Shown piece after piece: positions 40,637 through 48,972 of a stretch of 56,583 bases of DNA. The stretch lies in the IMG/VR virus record IMGVR_UViG_3300042387_001648, positions 1 through 56,583 of that record; one strand, given 5' to 3'. Within the stretch, counting starts at the first letter, position 1. Every line of letters begins with the position of its first letter. The stretch comes from a virus. A model generated the notes under the pieces. That model was not told where the DNA came from and did not search any database. It was given only the letters and a program-made list of their open reading frames with translations. The translations under genes and the position numbers were made by a program.

Positions 40637-43083
40637 TTAACACTCAATCTAAAAAATTAAAACTAACTGTTACAAAAATAAAAAGTTCTTTATTTTCTTA
40701 TAATAAGAAAATAAAAAAAATACGTTTAGATAAAGAAAGATTTGATTCTCAAGAAGAAAAAAGATCTTTTTTATCAAAGAAAGAAACGTCCATAGAATCT
40801 GCCAAATCTAAAATTACATCTCCCCTAAAAAAAGTATCTTCTGCGATATTATCTGGACCAAAAAGTATTTTTGACAAAATTATGGATTTTTTGGGTACAA
40901 TATTTTTAGGTTTATTGGTTAATAATCTTCCAATAATTATTTCTAAGTTAAAAAAATTCTTTGGAAATAATCCATGGATTTTAAATACTATTAAATTTAC
41001 TATTGATATCATTGGTAAAGGATTAAATGCTATTATTTGGGCAATTCAAAATTTTCCAAAACTTGCTGGTGGTACTTATGATGTCATTAAATCTGCTAGA
41101 AAAAACATATCAACGGAAATTGATAAATTAGGACGTTTGTATGATGGTGTAGAATATGGAATTGAATCCTTATCAAAATCTTGGAAGTCATTTTTTAATC
41201 CACCAAGGCCACAAAGTTCTGGACCAATTCCACCTACATCTCCATCACAGTCTCCATCTGCAACACAACAATCCCCTCCACCAACTTCAACTCCGTTAGC
41301 ACCTTTTACTTTACCTACAACTGCATCTCCTTCTTCACAAAATCCTTACGGTTTTGCTAAGGGTGGAACAGTTTCTCAAGCAAGAAAAACTGCAGCAGGA
41401 ACTGCTACTCAACCATCTGCAACTAAAACTACAACACCATTTGCTAAACCTGGAGGAAGTGCAAAAGGCAAAAAAGCAAATCAAGCAGTAAATTATTTTG
41501 AGTTTTTTAGAAAGAATACTTTAGTAGAAGAAGAAAATACAAAATTGAGTGATGAAAATAATAATAAATTTAAAGAGGTTTTAAAAAAGTTTAACGAACT
41601 TAAAATTTTAAAAACTAAAGTAAAAGATGAAGAAGGTGGTGGAGGAGGTGGAGGAGGAGGGGATGGTCCAGAAGGATTTGGTGGTCAATTTACTGGATCT
41701 GCTGCTGATATCCCACCAGAAGGTAAAGCACTTTTAGATGCTATTGCTGGTGCTGAAGCTCCTGGGTACAATTCTCGGTATCCAAGTAAAACTTTTAGTA
41801 ATGGATATAAAGACCACCCTAGAATTTCAGAACCAACTCCTGATGGAAGAACAAGTGATGCTGCTGGTAGATATCAATTTCTATCTACTACTTGGGATCG
41901 GTATAAACCAGCAAAAGCATTTACGCCAGAAAATCAAGATATAGCTGCTTGGAAATTAGCGGTTGCTGCTTATGGTAAAGGACAAAATGGGATAGTGAAA
42001 GATTTACAAAAAGATCCAATGATAGTTGCCCAAGGATTAACTGGGCAGTGGCCATCTCTTCCTGGAGGATCTCAAGAAAATGTTCACACTAGAGGATTTT
42101 TAAAAAGATATCAATCTGCTCTTAAAAAATATAAATCTTTGGATGTAAAACCAACTTCAGGATCTTTTAAATATGTTCTTCCTCAAGGAAATCCACAATT
42201 CACTAGTGGGTTTAGAACAACTGATAGACCAAATCACAGGGGAATTGATATTGGTGTTGATGCAAATTCACCAGTTACTGCATTTGAATCTGGAACAATC
42301 GTTCATATAGAACCAAAATTTGGTGATTGGGGTGATGCAATTTATGTTCAACATGCAGATAAAACAAAAGTAGTATACGGACATGTTATTGTTGCTCCTG
42401 GATTAAGAAAAGGAAGTTATATTAACCAAGGACAAGTTATTGCAAAAGTTAAATATTGGCCTCCCAATACTGTAGGATCTGGAAATTATGATAATACACA
42501 TTTACATTTAGAACGAATAGTAAATGGTGCTTATGTCAATCCTGCTAGATATGTGAATTCAGTATTTGATCTCAGAAAAAATCAAGTACAAAAAACTCAA
42601 GTATCTACATCCAATAAAATTGACAATAAAACATCAAAACCTATAATAGGATCTGTACCTAAAGGTGGTTTTGAATTTGCTGCTAGAGATGGAAATAGGT
42701 ATATGGTTCAAGATCTTCCTGGAATGGGAATTGTTTTTGTAAAGAAAACAAATGCTGGATTAGTTCCTGATATTATTAAAATTGACGCGAAAAACAAATG
42801 GTTAATAGATGACTATAATAAATCTCTTGAATTGATGCAAATTCAGCAACAAATAAAACCACAACCACAAGCGTTTTTTCCTACAACCGCTAAAAATTTT
42901 GATGTTGCTTCAATAAAATCTTCCAAATCTCGTGATGTGGTATACATAAACAGTATACAACCATACATTGTTAATAATACTGAAGTTGTTGCTTATGCAG
43001 TCAAACAAGGATCTAATACTTCTTCGTCTACCCCTAGATCAAATAAACTTCTTTCACAAGCACTAGACATATTAGAGAGTTAA
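40633..43083 (+). CDS. Tail protein with GH104 lysozyme-like and M23 peptidase domains
   Basis: The 816-residue protein begins with a basic helical region and a hydrophobic segment (FLGTIFLGLLVNNLPIIISKL, about residues 87-107), followed by a Pro-Ser-Thr-rich linker. Residues about 360-505 resemble the lambda R endolysin (GH104): a Glu near residue 376 in AGAEAPG, AGRYQFLSTTWDRY and GQWPSLPGG. Residues about 510-650 form an M23 endopeptidase: HRGIDIGVD (His and Asp zinc ligands) and HLHLE. Together they could cut both glycan and peptide bonds during DNA entry. The domain calls are by motif. Confidence 0.85.
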   Translation: MINTQSKKLKLTVTKIKSSLFSYNKKIKKIRLDKERFDSQEEKRSFLSKKETSIESAKSKITSPLKKVSSAILSGPKSIFDKIMDFLGTIFLGLLVNNLPIIISKLKKFFGNNPWILNTIKFTIDIIGKGLNAIIWAIQNFPKLAGGTYDVIKSARKNISTEIDKLGRLYDGVEYGIESLSKSWKSFFNPPRPQSSGPIPPTSPSQSPSATQQSPPPTSTPLAPFTLPTTASPSSQNPYGFAKGGTVSQARKTAAGTATQPSATKTTTPFAKPGGSAKGKKANQAVNYFEFFRKNTLVEEENTKLSDENNNKFKEVLKKFNELKILKTKVKDEEGGGGGGGGGDGPEGFGGQFTGSAADIPPEGKALLDAIAGAEAPGYNSRYPSKTFSNGYKDHPRISEPTPDGRTSDAAGRYQFLSTTWDRYKPAKAFTPENQDIAAWKLAVAAYGKGQNGIVKDLQKDPMIVAQGLTGQWPSLPGGSQENVHTRGFLKRYQSALKKYKSLDVKPTSGSFKYVLPQGNPQFTSGFRTTDRPNHRGIDIGVDANSPVTAFESGTIVHIEPKFGDWGDAIYVQHADKTKVVYGHVIVAPGLRKGSYINQGQVIAKVKYWPPNTVGSGNYDNTHLHLERIVNGAYVNPARYVNSVFDLRKNQVQKTQVSTSNKIDNKTSKPIIGSVPKGGFEFAARDGNRYMVQDLPGMGIVFVKKTNAGLVPDIIKIDAKNKWLIDDYNKSLELMQIQQQIKPQPQAFFPTTAKNFDVASIKSSKSRDVVYINSIQPYIVNNTEVVAYAVKQGSNTSSSTPRSNKLLSQALDILES

Positions 43084-43084
43084 T

Positions 43085-44377
43085 ATGGTAAAAAATATAG
43101 CAAGAGGTCCATCAAATTATCAACATTTAGTTGTTCAACGAGAGGGAACTAGAGTAGATTTTATAAATCCTGATAGTAAACTAGATGTTGTTAAGTTTTC
43201 TTATTATGAAAGTATATTATCTCCGTTTATTAGTGCTAATGTAGTATACACGGATTTGGGTTACTCTGTAAAATCGGACAAAGCAATTGATCCTACAGAA
43301 AGAAGAGGAACTCTTGTAAATTCTTTACCAATAACTTCAAGTGGCAAAGAAAAATTTGAGTTTATAATAAAACCAAAACTTGGGGAATTAAATTTTAAAT
43401 CTTATCCATTATCAATAATTGCTGCACCACCTGCAGGAAAACAAGAAAGTTTTAGAAATGCAACGATGTTAGTTTTAACATCAGAGTTTGCTGTCACAAA
43501 TGAAACAACAACTGTTTATAAAAAATATTATAACAATCTTTCAAATTCCGTAAAAGAAATCCTTGAAAAAGAATTAAAAATACCTTTAAATAAATTAACT
43601 ATAGAACAAACAAAAAATTCTTGTGCATTTCCAGGATCTGGAGTTTCACCATTTACGTTAATAAAATCTTTGTGCCCCCAAGCAGTTCCTGTAGAAGGCT
43701 CTGCTGGATTTTTGTTTTGGGAAACTAGGACTGGATTTAATTTTAGATCAATTGATAGTTTATTTTCCGCACAACCATATCCTAGAAAATATGTGTATAA
43801 AGAAATTTCCACATCTAGTATTGATGAAGATAATGATTTTAGAATTATTTCATACTCTATAGATAAAAATCAAAATCTTTTAACTGCATTGAAAAATGGA
43901 GTATATAAAACTAAAAATATATTTTTTGATCCATTTACATTTGAGTATAAAGAAATATATCTTTCATTGACTAGTAGTGGAATTGTACCTTTAGGTTTAA
44001 ATGTAGATTATTCTTCTGAATTTGATGCCAAAGATTCTTTTAGTAGAATTTACAATTACATATTTGATACTGGAAATATGGAAGTTGGTATCTCGACAAA
44101 TTTGAATAATGATCCTAGATTGCATTTAGCACAATCTAGAATGAGATATAATACATTAACTGCACAAGTTGTTAATATGATTATACCTTGTAATGCAGAA
44201 TTACAGGCTGGAGATGTTATAGAATGTGAATTTAATAAAGTAACTCCTGATAATAAATCTGTTGGTGCAATAGATCGTTTTCAAAGTGGAAAATATTTAA
44301 TTATGCATTTGTGTCATGATTTTGATCCAAAAAATTCATACACTTCACTTACTTTAGTTAAGGATACATATGGTTAA
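43085..44377 (+). CDS. gp27: gp27-like baseplate hub protein
   Basis: The 430-residue protein has the beta-rich layout of tail hub proteins: DFINPDSKLDVVKFSYYESILSPFISANVVYTD at the start and later PCNAELQAGDVIECEFNK and KYLIMHLCHDFDP near the C-terminus. The latter two stretches are typical of hub barrels that contact the spike. It is encoded just before the gp5 OB domain, as expected for the gp27-gp5 complex. I infer a trimeric hub. No enzymatic motif appears. Confidence 0.75.
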   Translation: MVKNIARGPSNYQHLVVQREGTRVDFINPDSKLDVVKFSYYESILSPFISANVVYTDLGYSVKSDKAIDPTERRGTLVNSLPITSSGKEKFEFIIKPKLGELNFKSYPLSIIAAPPAGKQESFRNATMLVLTSEFAVTNETTTVYKKYYNNLSNSVKEILEKELKIPLNKLTIEQTKNSCAFPGSGVSPFTLIKSLCPQAVPVEGSAGFLFWETRTGFNFRSIDSLFSAQPYPRKYVYKEISTSSIDEDNDFRIISYSIDKNQNLLTALKNGVYKTKNIFFDPFTFEYKEIYLSLTSSGIVPLGLNVDYSSEFDAKDSFSRIYNYIFDTGNMEVGISTNLNNDPRLHLAQSRMRYNTLTAQVVNMIIPCNAELQAGDVIECEFNKVTPDNKSVGAIDRFQSGKYLIMHLCHDFDPKNSYTSLTLVKDTYG

Positions 44378-44401
44378 ATGTATATCCTCAACTATATACA
44401 T
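44378..44401 (+). repeat. Small inverted repeat between hub and spike genes
   Basis: ATGTATAT (44378-44385) and ATATACAT (44394-44401) form an 8-base perfect inverted repeat around CCTCAACT. No T tract follows, so a terminator is unlikely. The rest of the 52-base gap shows nothing clear. Confidence 0.45.
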
Positions 44402-44429
44402 TAAGACATAATTAGGCATATTCAATTAA

Positions 44430-44930
44430 ATGTTTAATCCAGGTTTTTTTGGAAAAAATCCTCCTCGTTGGTTTTTAGGACAAGTTGCACTTGGGCAAAC
44501 TGTTAATAAAGAAGATGCAAACGGATGGGGAGATAGGGTTAAAGTTCGCATTACTGGGTATGATCCGGCAGAAGGAAGTTTATGCGCTGATGATGATTTG
44601 AGATGGGCAATTATTGCAAGACCATCAACGCACGGTTCTCTAAATAAAACAACAGTTGCAATCACTGGTGGAGAGTGGGTATTTGGCATATTTTTGGATG
44701 ATGAAAACCCTCCAAAAAGACCCATGATTTTAGGAGTCCTTGGCAGAAATGATCCTTCATATGAAATAACTGGAAAAGAAGTTGAATCTAAAAAAAGCTC
44801 TGAATTTAAAAGGACACTGAACTGGTACAAAACAGTAACACCGCAAGTTTATCATGTTTTATCTAAAGGATCCTCATCCTCAAAACCGACATTACCAACA
44901 AAAAAAGAGTTTGGAATAAAGGAAAAGTAA
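44430..44930 (+). CDS. gp5: gp5-like spike OB-fold domain protein
   Basis: The 166-residue protein matches the N-terminal OB-fold of T4 gp5: PRWFLGQVALGQ, GDRVKVRITGYDP and a late GGEWVFGIFLDDENPPKRPMI stretch. T4 gp5 continues into a lysozyme and a beta-helix in one chain, but here the protein ends soon after the OB domain. The beta-helix is encoded separately at 47486, and muralytic domains are in the 816-residue tail protein. It probably seats the spike under the gp27 hub. Confidence 0.8.
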   Translation: MFNPGFFGKNPPRWFLGQVALGQTVNKEDANGWGDRVKVRITGYDPAEGSLCADDDLRWAIIARPSTHGSLNKTTVAITGGEWVFGIFLDDENPPKRPMILGVLGRNDPSYEITGKEVESKKSSEFKRTLNWYKTVTPQVYHVLSKGSSSSKPTLPTKKEFGIKEK

Positions 44931-44936
44931 AAAAAT

Positions 44937-47486
44937 ATGGCAACAACTAATGTATCTGACGCCTGTAATGATGATTTAGGTCAATCTTGGAAAGATATTA
45001 AAATAGATGGTAGTGGTGCAAAAATACCCCAAGAAACTTTAGCAAATAATAGAATTTATGTTGCTAGAACTGTTGCTGGAAAAACTTTTGAGGAAATGTG
45101 CGCTGTTCCAATAGGAAAAGCAGATCCTTGTGGTGATGATAAGATGGGAGGTATATGGAGAGCTCTTAAAAAGTTTTTTGCTGTTCTGAAAAGCGTACAA
45201 AAGTATTATGATAAGTACGTAAATGGAGCGTTAAATTTTATTCAAAATTTACAAGGAGAAATAAAAGAAACTATATCAGCAATATCTGCAGGATTAAGAA
45301 CGTTTATTCAAAGAATACGCGAATGGATTTTAAATAAAATAAGAAGAGGTATAGAAGATTTACTGAATTCTGTTTTACCACCACTTATGAAGCAAATTAA
45401 AAGTGGTTTGTTAAAAGAAGTTATTGATCAAATTTTTTGCAAATTTGAAGACATTATTGCCGGTCTTGCCAAAATGGTTGCCGAATTTTTATACTCATTA
45501 GTTGGGCAAGTTATTAATACTCCTTTATGTGCAGCAGAAAACTTTTTAAATGCTTTATTAAATAAATTAGCCAATGATTTAGATAAAGCATTAGAACCAA
45601 TATTTGCTCAAATAAATGATATTCTCGGTGGAATTACTAAAGTTGCAGGTTCTGTTTTTGAAGCTATAGATTTTATTTTAGGATTTGAGGGATTTTTATG
45701 CGACAGACCAAATTGTCCAGAAATAAAAGAATTTACAGCATCTCTTGATGGCGGTTTAAAAAGTCCTGGATTTGATAATTTTGCAAACTTTGATTTATCT
45801 GGATCTGTAGATAAAACAATTACGGGATGGATGAATGATTTCTTTGGACCCTCTGATGGTTCATATGTTTCTCCTGGGGGATGTTATAGCGGAACTTTCC
45901 AGTGTGGTTTGCCTCAAGTATCCATTTTTGGTGGTGGTGGATCTGGAGCAGTTGCAAATGCAGTTGTTAATGAGATAGGACAAGTTATAGGCGCAAATCT
46001 TTTATCCAATGGAAAAGGTTATAAGTCAACTCCTTTTGTTACTATTGCTGATCCTGGAAATTGTGGGAAAAATGCTCATGCTTATGCAGAAATGGAAGAA
46101 GATGAAAATGGAAACTTAAAAGTTAAAGACATAATAATTATAAATCCTGGAATTGGATATACTGATAATATAACTTCTGGTATTATACCGCCAATTATAA
46201 AAAGTTTTACTGGATCTCCAAGTCCAGTTCAGATAAACAATGTATTGACATTATCATGGGAAGTTGAAAATGCCGATTATGTTACAATTTTAAAAGAACC
46301 TGGATACAATAAACTTCCAATTTCTTCTAAAGCAAATTTATCCATTAATTCTTCAAATATTTTATTTCCTGCAGGAAGTAAAAAAACTAAGAAAAAATAT
46401 ACACTTAAAGCTACAAAAAATATTGCAAATTCTGCTCCAATAGAGATATATCAAGACTTGGAAGTTGAAATAGTAGATTTAAATAATAGTGCAACAACCT
46501 CTCCTACTCAAACAAATTCCAATAAACCTTCCATTGATAAATTTACAGTCAAACCAACAAAATTATATCAGGGAGAGGTGTATAAATTTGAATGGGAAAC
46601 TACCGATGCTAATCAAGTTGGGTTGAATATTGTTGGATATAATAATGTCCCCGAAGATGGATCTGCATCTTTAGTTGTTCCTCAAAATTTAAATCTTTCC
46701 GGTGTTAGTACATTTTTCACTTATACTTTAACTGCAACTAATAAAAATGCACCTATAGGAAATAATACTGTTACTAGTAGTGTAACTATAGAAGTTTTAC
46801 CTCCATTGTCAAGTATCGCTGGAATAGGATCTACAAGTCAACTTTTTGTTCCTCCGATTGGTACAGGAAGAACAACGATAGGTAATGTTGGAACTGGAAA
46901 CACATCTTTACCCAATAATTTAATAAATTCCAATACTTTAGTAGGATCTGGATCTTCGGGTGGTGTAACTAAAAATGGTCAAGGAAATTTTAATGCTAAC
47001 AACAACACACCTGGATTTATCAATGGTGGCAAATATAATACTTCAGTAAATGGTACACCTTCTTCTGATCCTTCTGATCCCGGAACACGTATTCCTGGTG
47101 GGGGAACTACACCTCCAATTTCAACAACAGTTAACTTACCTATTCCATATAAAAACACAGTATCTCAAATTAAAGATATTAAGATTTTGAATACTGGCAG
47201 TGGTTATAGTCCAAATGATACTGTTGAAATAGAAGGTGGTAATAATGGTGCAGAATTTAATTTACAATTAACACCTACAGGTCAAATTGTTGGAATTGAA
47301 ATTGTAAATCCAGGAGTTGGATTTTTAGTTCTTCCTGTGATTAGGATAAATAGTAGAACAGGAGTTGGGGCAAAATTTAGATCTGTTCTTAAATTTACAC
47401 CAGTTGATGAATTAGTTGGTCAAGGACAAATTGATGCCATAACTTCAGATAAATTAATTAAAGTTATAGATTGTGTACTTAGATAA
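44937..47486 (+). CDS. Large baseplate-associated structural protein
   Basis: The 849-residue protein has long amphipathic helices at about residues 70-250 and cysteine-containing segments (CDRPNCPE and CYSGTFQCG). The next part has repeated beta modules with GKGYKSTPFV, GIGYTDN, GSGYSPNDTV and GVGFLVLP. Two Ig-like domains (about 420-520 and 530-620) follow, and then a Gly-Asn-Thr-rich linker. It occurs in the gp5 neighbourhood of cyanophages, where homologues are structural. Its placement between the OB and beta-helix parts of the spike points to the baseplate centre. Confidence 0.6.
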   Translation: MATTNVSDACNDDLGQSWKDIKIDGSGAKIPQETLANNRIYVARTVAGKTFEEMCAVPIGKADPCGDDKMGGIWRALKKFFAVLKSVQKYYDKYVNGALNFIQNLQGEIKETISAISAGLRTFIQRIREWILNKIRRGIEDLLNSVLPPLMKQIKSGLLKEVIDQIFCKFEDIIAGLAKMVAEFLYSLVGQVINTPLCAAENFLNALLNKLANDLDKALEPIFAQINDILGGITKVAGSVFEAIDFILGFEGFLCDRPNCPEIKEFTASLDGGLKSPGFDNFANFDLSGSVDKTITGWMNDFFGPSDGSYVSPGGCYSGTFQCGLPQVSIFGGGGSGAVANAVVNEIGQVIGANLLSNGKGYKSTPFVTIADPGNCGKNAHAYAEMEEDENGNLKVKDIIIINPGIGYTDNITSGIIPPIIKSFTGSPSPVQINNVLTLSWEVENADYVTILKEPGYNKLPISSKANLSINSSNILFPAGSKKTKKKYTLKATKNIANSAPIEIYQDLEVEIVDLNNSATTSPTQTNSNKPSIDKFTVKPTKLYQGEVYKFEWETTDANQVGLNIVGYNNVPEDGSASLVVPQNLNLSGVSTFFTYTLTATNKNAPIGNNTVTSSVTIEVLPPLSSIAGIGSTSQLFVPPIGTGRTTIGNVGTGNTSLPNNLINSNTLVGSGSSGGVTKNGQGNFNANNNTPGFINGGKYNTSVNGTPSSDPSDPGTRIPGGGTTPPISTTVNLPIPYKNTVSQIKDIKILNTGSGYSPNDTVEIEGGNNGAEFNLQLTPTGQIVGIEIVNPGVGFLVLPVIRINSRTGVGAKFRSVLKFTPVDELVGQGQIDAITSDKLIKVIDCVLR

Positions 47487-48085
47487 TGGCAGATAGAGCA
47501 CCAGACATTACAATATCAAACAATCCATATTGTTTTATTCATGCTGGACCAATTGGCCCAGAATCTACTGATGATGGAAGAGATCTTACAATCATAACTT
47601 CGGCAAATAACCATGTCGTTTATGGTAGTAATGGAAATAAAGTAGAACATATTCAGGGAACATATCATGAGGTTAGTGGGCACAGTATACCTCCCGATGA
47701 AAAAGAAGCAATTGCAAGATCAATTGTAGCAAAGAATGGGGATATTATTATATCTGCAGAGAGAGGAACTATATCATTAAAAGCAAAAAATATACACATT
47801 GAATCTATGGGTGAAAAAGGTGAAGGAAATTTTTTAGTAGGATCAAACGGGCATATTATTTTTGCATCATCCGAAGAAGTTAGACTTGCTGGGTCAAGAA
47901 TATGTATTAACGGAACTTCTGGTGTAAATGTAATCAGTGGAAATTTTATTAATATGTCTGGTGATATAAAATATTTTGGTCCTGTTAGTGCATTATCTAC
48001 TATAAAGAATCTTCTTGCAGGAAATTGGGGAAATTTAATTGAAGGATTAACAAAATCTTGTGGTAAAACTGGAGCTCCATTATGA
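47486..48085 (+). CDS. gp5-type beta-helix spike protein
   Basis: The 199-residue protein shows short alternating strands such as GDIIISAERGTISLKAKNIH, GHIIFASSEEVRLAG and SGVNVISGNFINMSGD, characteristic of the triple-stranded beta-helix of gp5 and VgrG spikes. A helical tail follows (about residues 170-199). It likely forms the membrane-piercing needle as a trimer. ATG overlaps the previous stop and the end overlaps the next start by 4 bases. It replaces the C-terminal part of T4 gp5 as a separate gene. Confidence 0.75.
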   Translation: MADRAPDITISNNPYCFIHAGPIGPESTDDGRDLTIITSANNHVVYGSNGNKVEHIQGTYHEVSGHSIPPDEKEAIARSIVAKNGDIIISAERGTISLKAKNIHIESMGEKGEGNFLVGSNGHIIFASSEEVRLAGSRICINGTSGVNVISGNFINMSGDIKYFGPVSALSTIKNLLAGNWGNLIEGLTKSCGKTGAPL

Positions 48086-48969
48086 CACATTACGCAGATA
48101 GTAACGCTTTTGGTATGTTGGAATGTTTGAGTGGAACATTCGGTGCTGCCGTAAACATTCCAACGAATTTTTTTAAAAGCGGAGTAGCAAATATATACGA
48201 ATGTTACATTGGATCAGCATCTGGAATAGATGGAGCAGCATTAACAGTTGGTCCTAATATAACAAATCCTGTTACCATAGAAAGTAAAGGATTTACTAAC
48301 TTTAAAGGATTACATACTCAAACTGGAGGATTAGTTGTTAATGGTTATTGTAAAATTAAAGGAAGTGGATTTTTTTGCACTTCACCAGTAACTTCTTTTA
48401 AAGGTGCAACTCTTTCAATTAATAGTGGAGGTAAAAATACTTTTACCGCAGGAACTGCCAATAAAATTGTTTCTCCAGTAACAATTGTTGATAGTGCAGT
48501 TACTAGATTGAAAGGAGTCGTTATGGTTGATGGTCTAGGAAACCTACAAACAGTAGTGAATTCCAAAAAAGGATTTGATATTCCTCACCCAAATAAACCT
48601 AATCATCGTTTACGACATATTTGTGTAGAAGGACCAGAATCTGCAGTTTATGTTCGCGGAAGATTGGTAAATAGTAATATTATTGAACTTCCAGATTATT
48701 GGGATGGTCTTGTTGATTTAGAAACTATTAGTGTAAATTTAACACAAATTGGGCATAGTCAAGATTTATTTGTTGAAAAAATACAATGGGGTAAACAAAT
48801 AGTTGTTAAATCTGGAAATGGGACATCTATAGATTGTTTTTATCAAATCTGGGCTGATCGTTTAGGTGAAAAATTAATTGTTGAATATGAAGGAAACACT
48901 CCTAAAGATTATCCAGGTGACAATTCGGAATATTCAATTGCTGGTTGGGACTACGACAACAGGTCATAA
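48082..48969 (+). CDS. Fibre-type structural protein
   Basis: The 295-residue protein has a beta-helix-like front part and a C-terminal segment beginning KGFDIPHPNKPNHRLRH, followed by EGPESAVYVRGRL (about residues 168-205). This segment appears in tail fibre ends of many marine phages. It ends in an acidic DDNSEYS-like tail. It lies between the spike and the giant collagen-like fibre, so it is likely part of the baseplate or fibre complex. Function beyond structure cannot be assigned. Confidence 0.6.
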   Translation: MTHYADSNAFGMLECLSGTFGAAVNIPTNFFKSGVANIYECYIGSASGIDGAALTVGPNITNPVTIESKGFTNFKGLHTQTGGLVVNGYCKIKGSGFFCTSPVTSFKGATLSINSGGKNTFTAGTANKIVSPVTIVDSAVTRLKGVVMVDGLGNLQTVVNSKKGFDIPHPNKPNHRLRHICVEGPESAVYVRGRLVNSNIIELPDYWDGLVDLETISVNLTQIGHSQDLFVEKIQWGKQIVVKSGNGTSIDCFYQIWADRLGEKLIVEYEGNTPKDYPGDNSEYSIAGWDYDNRS

Positions 48970-48972
48970 AAA

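Noticed and set aside
44378-44401. Terminator between the gp27 and gp5 genes
   Set aside because: The inverted repeat is AT-rich with a weak stem and has no following T tract.
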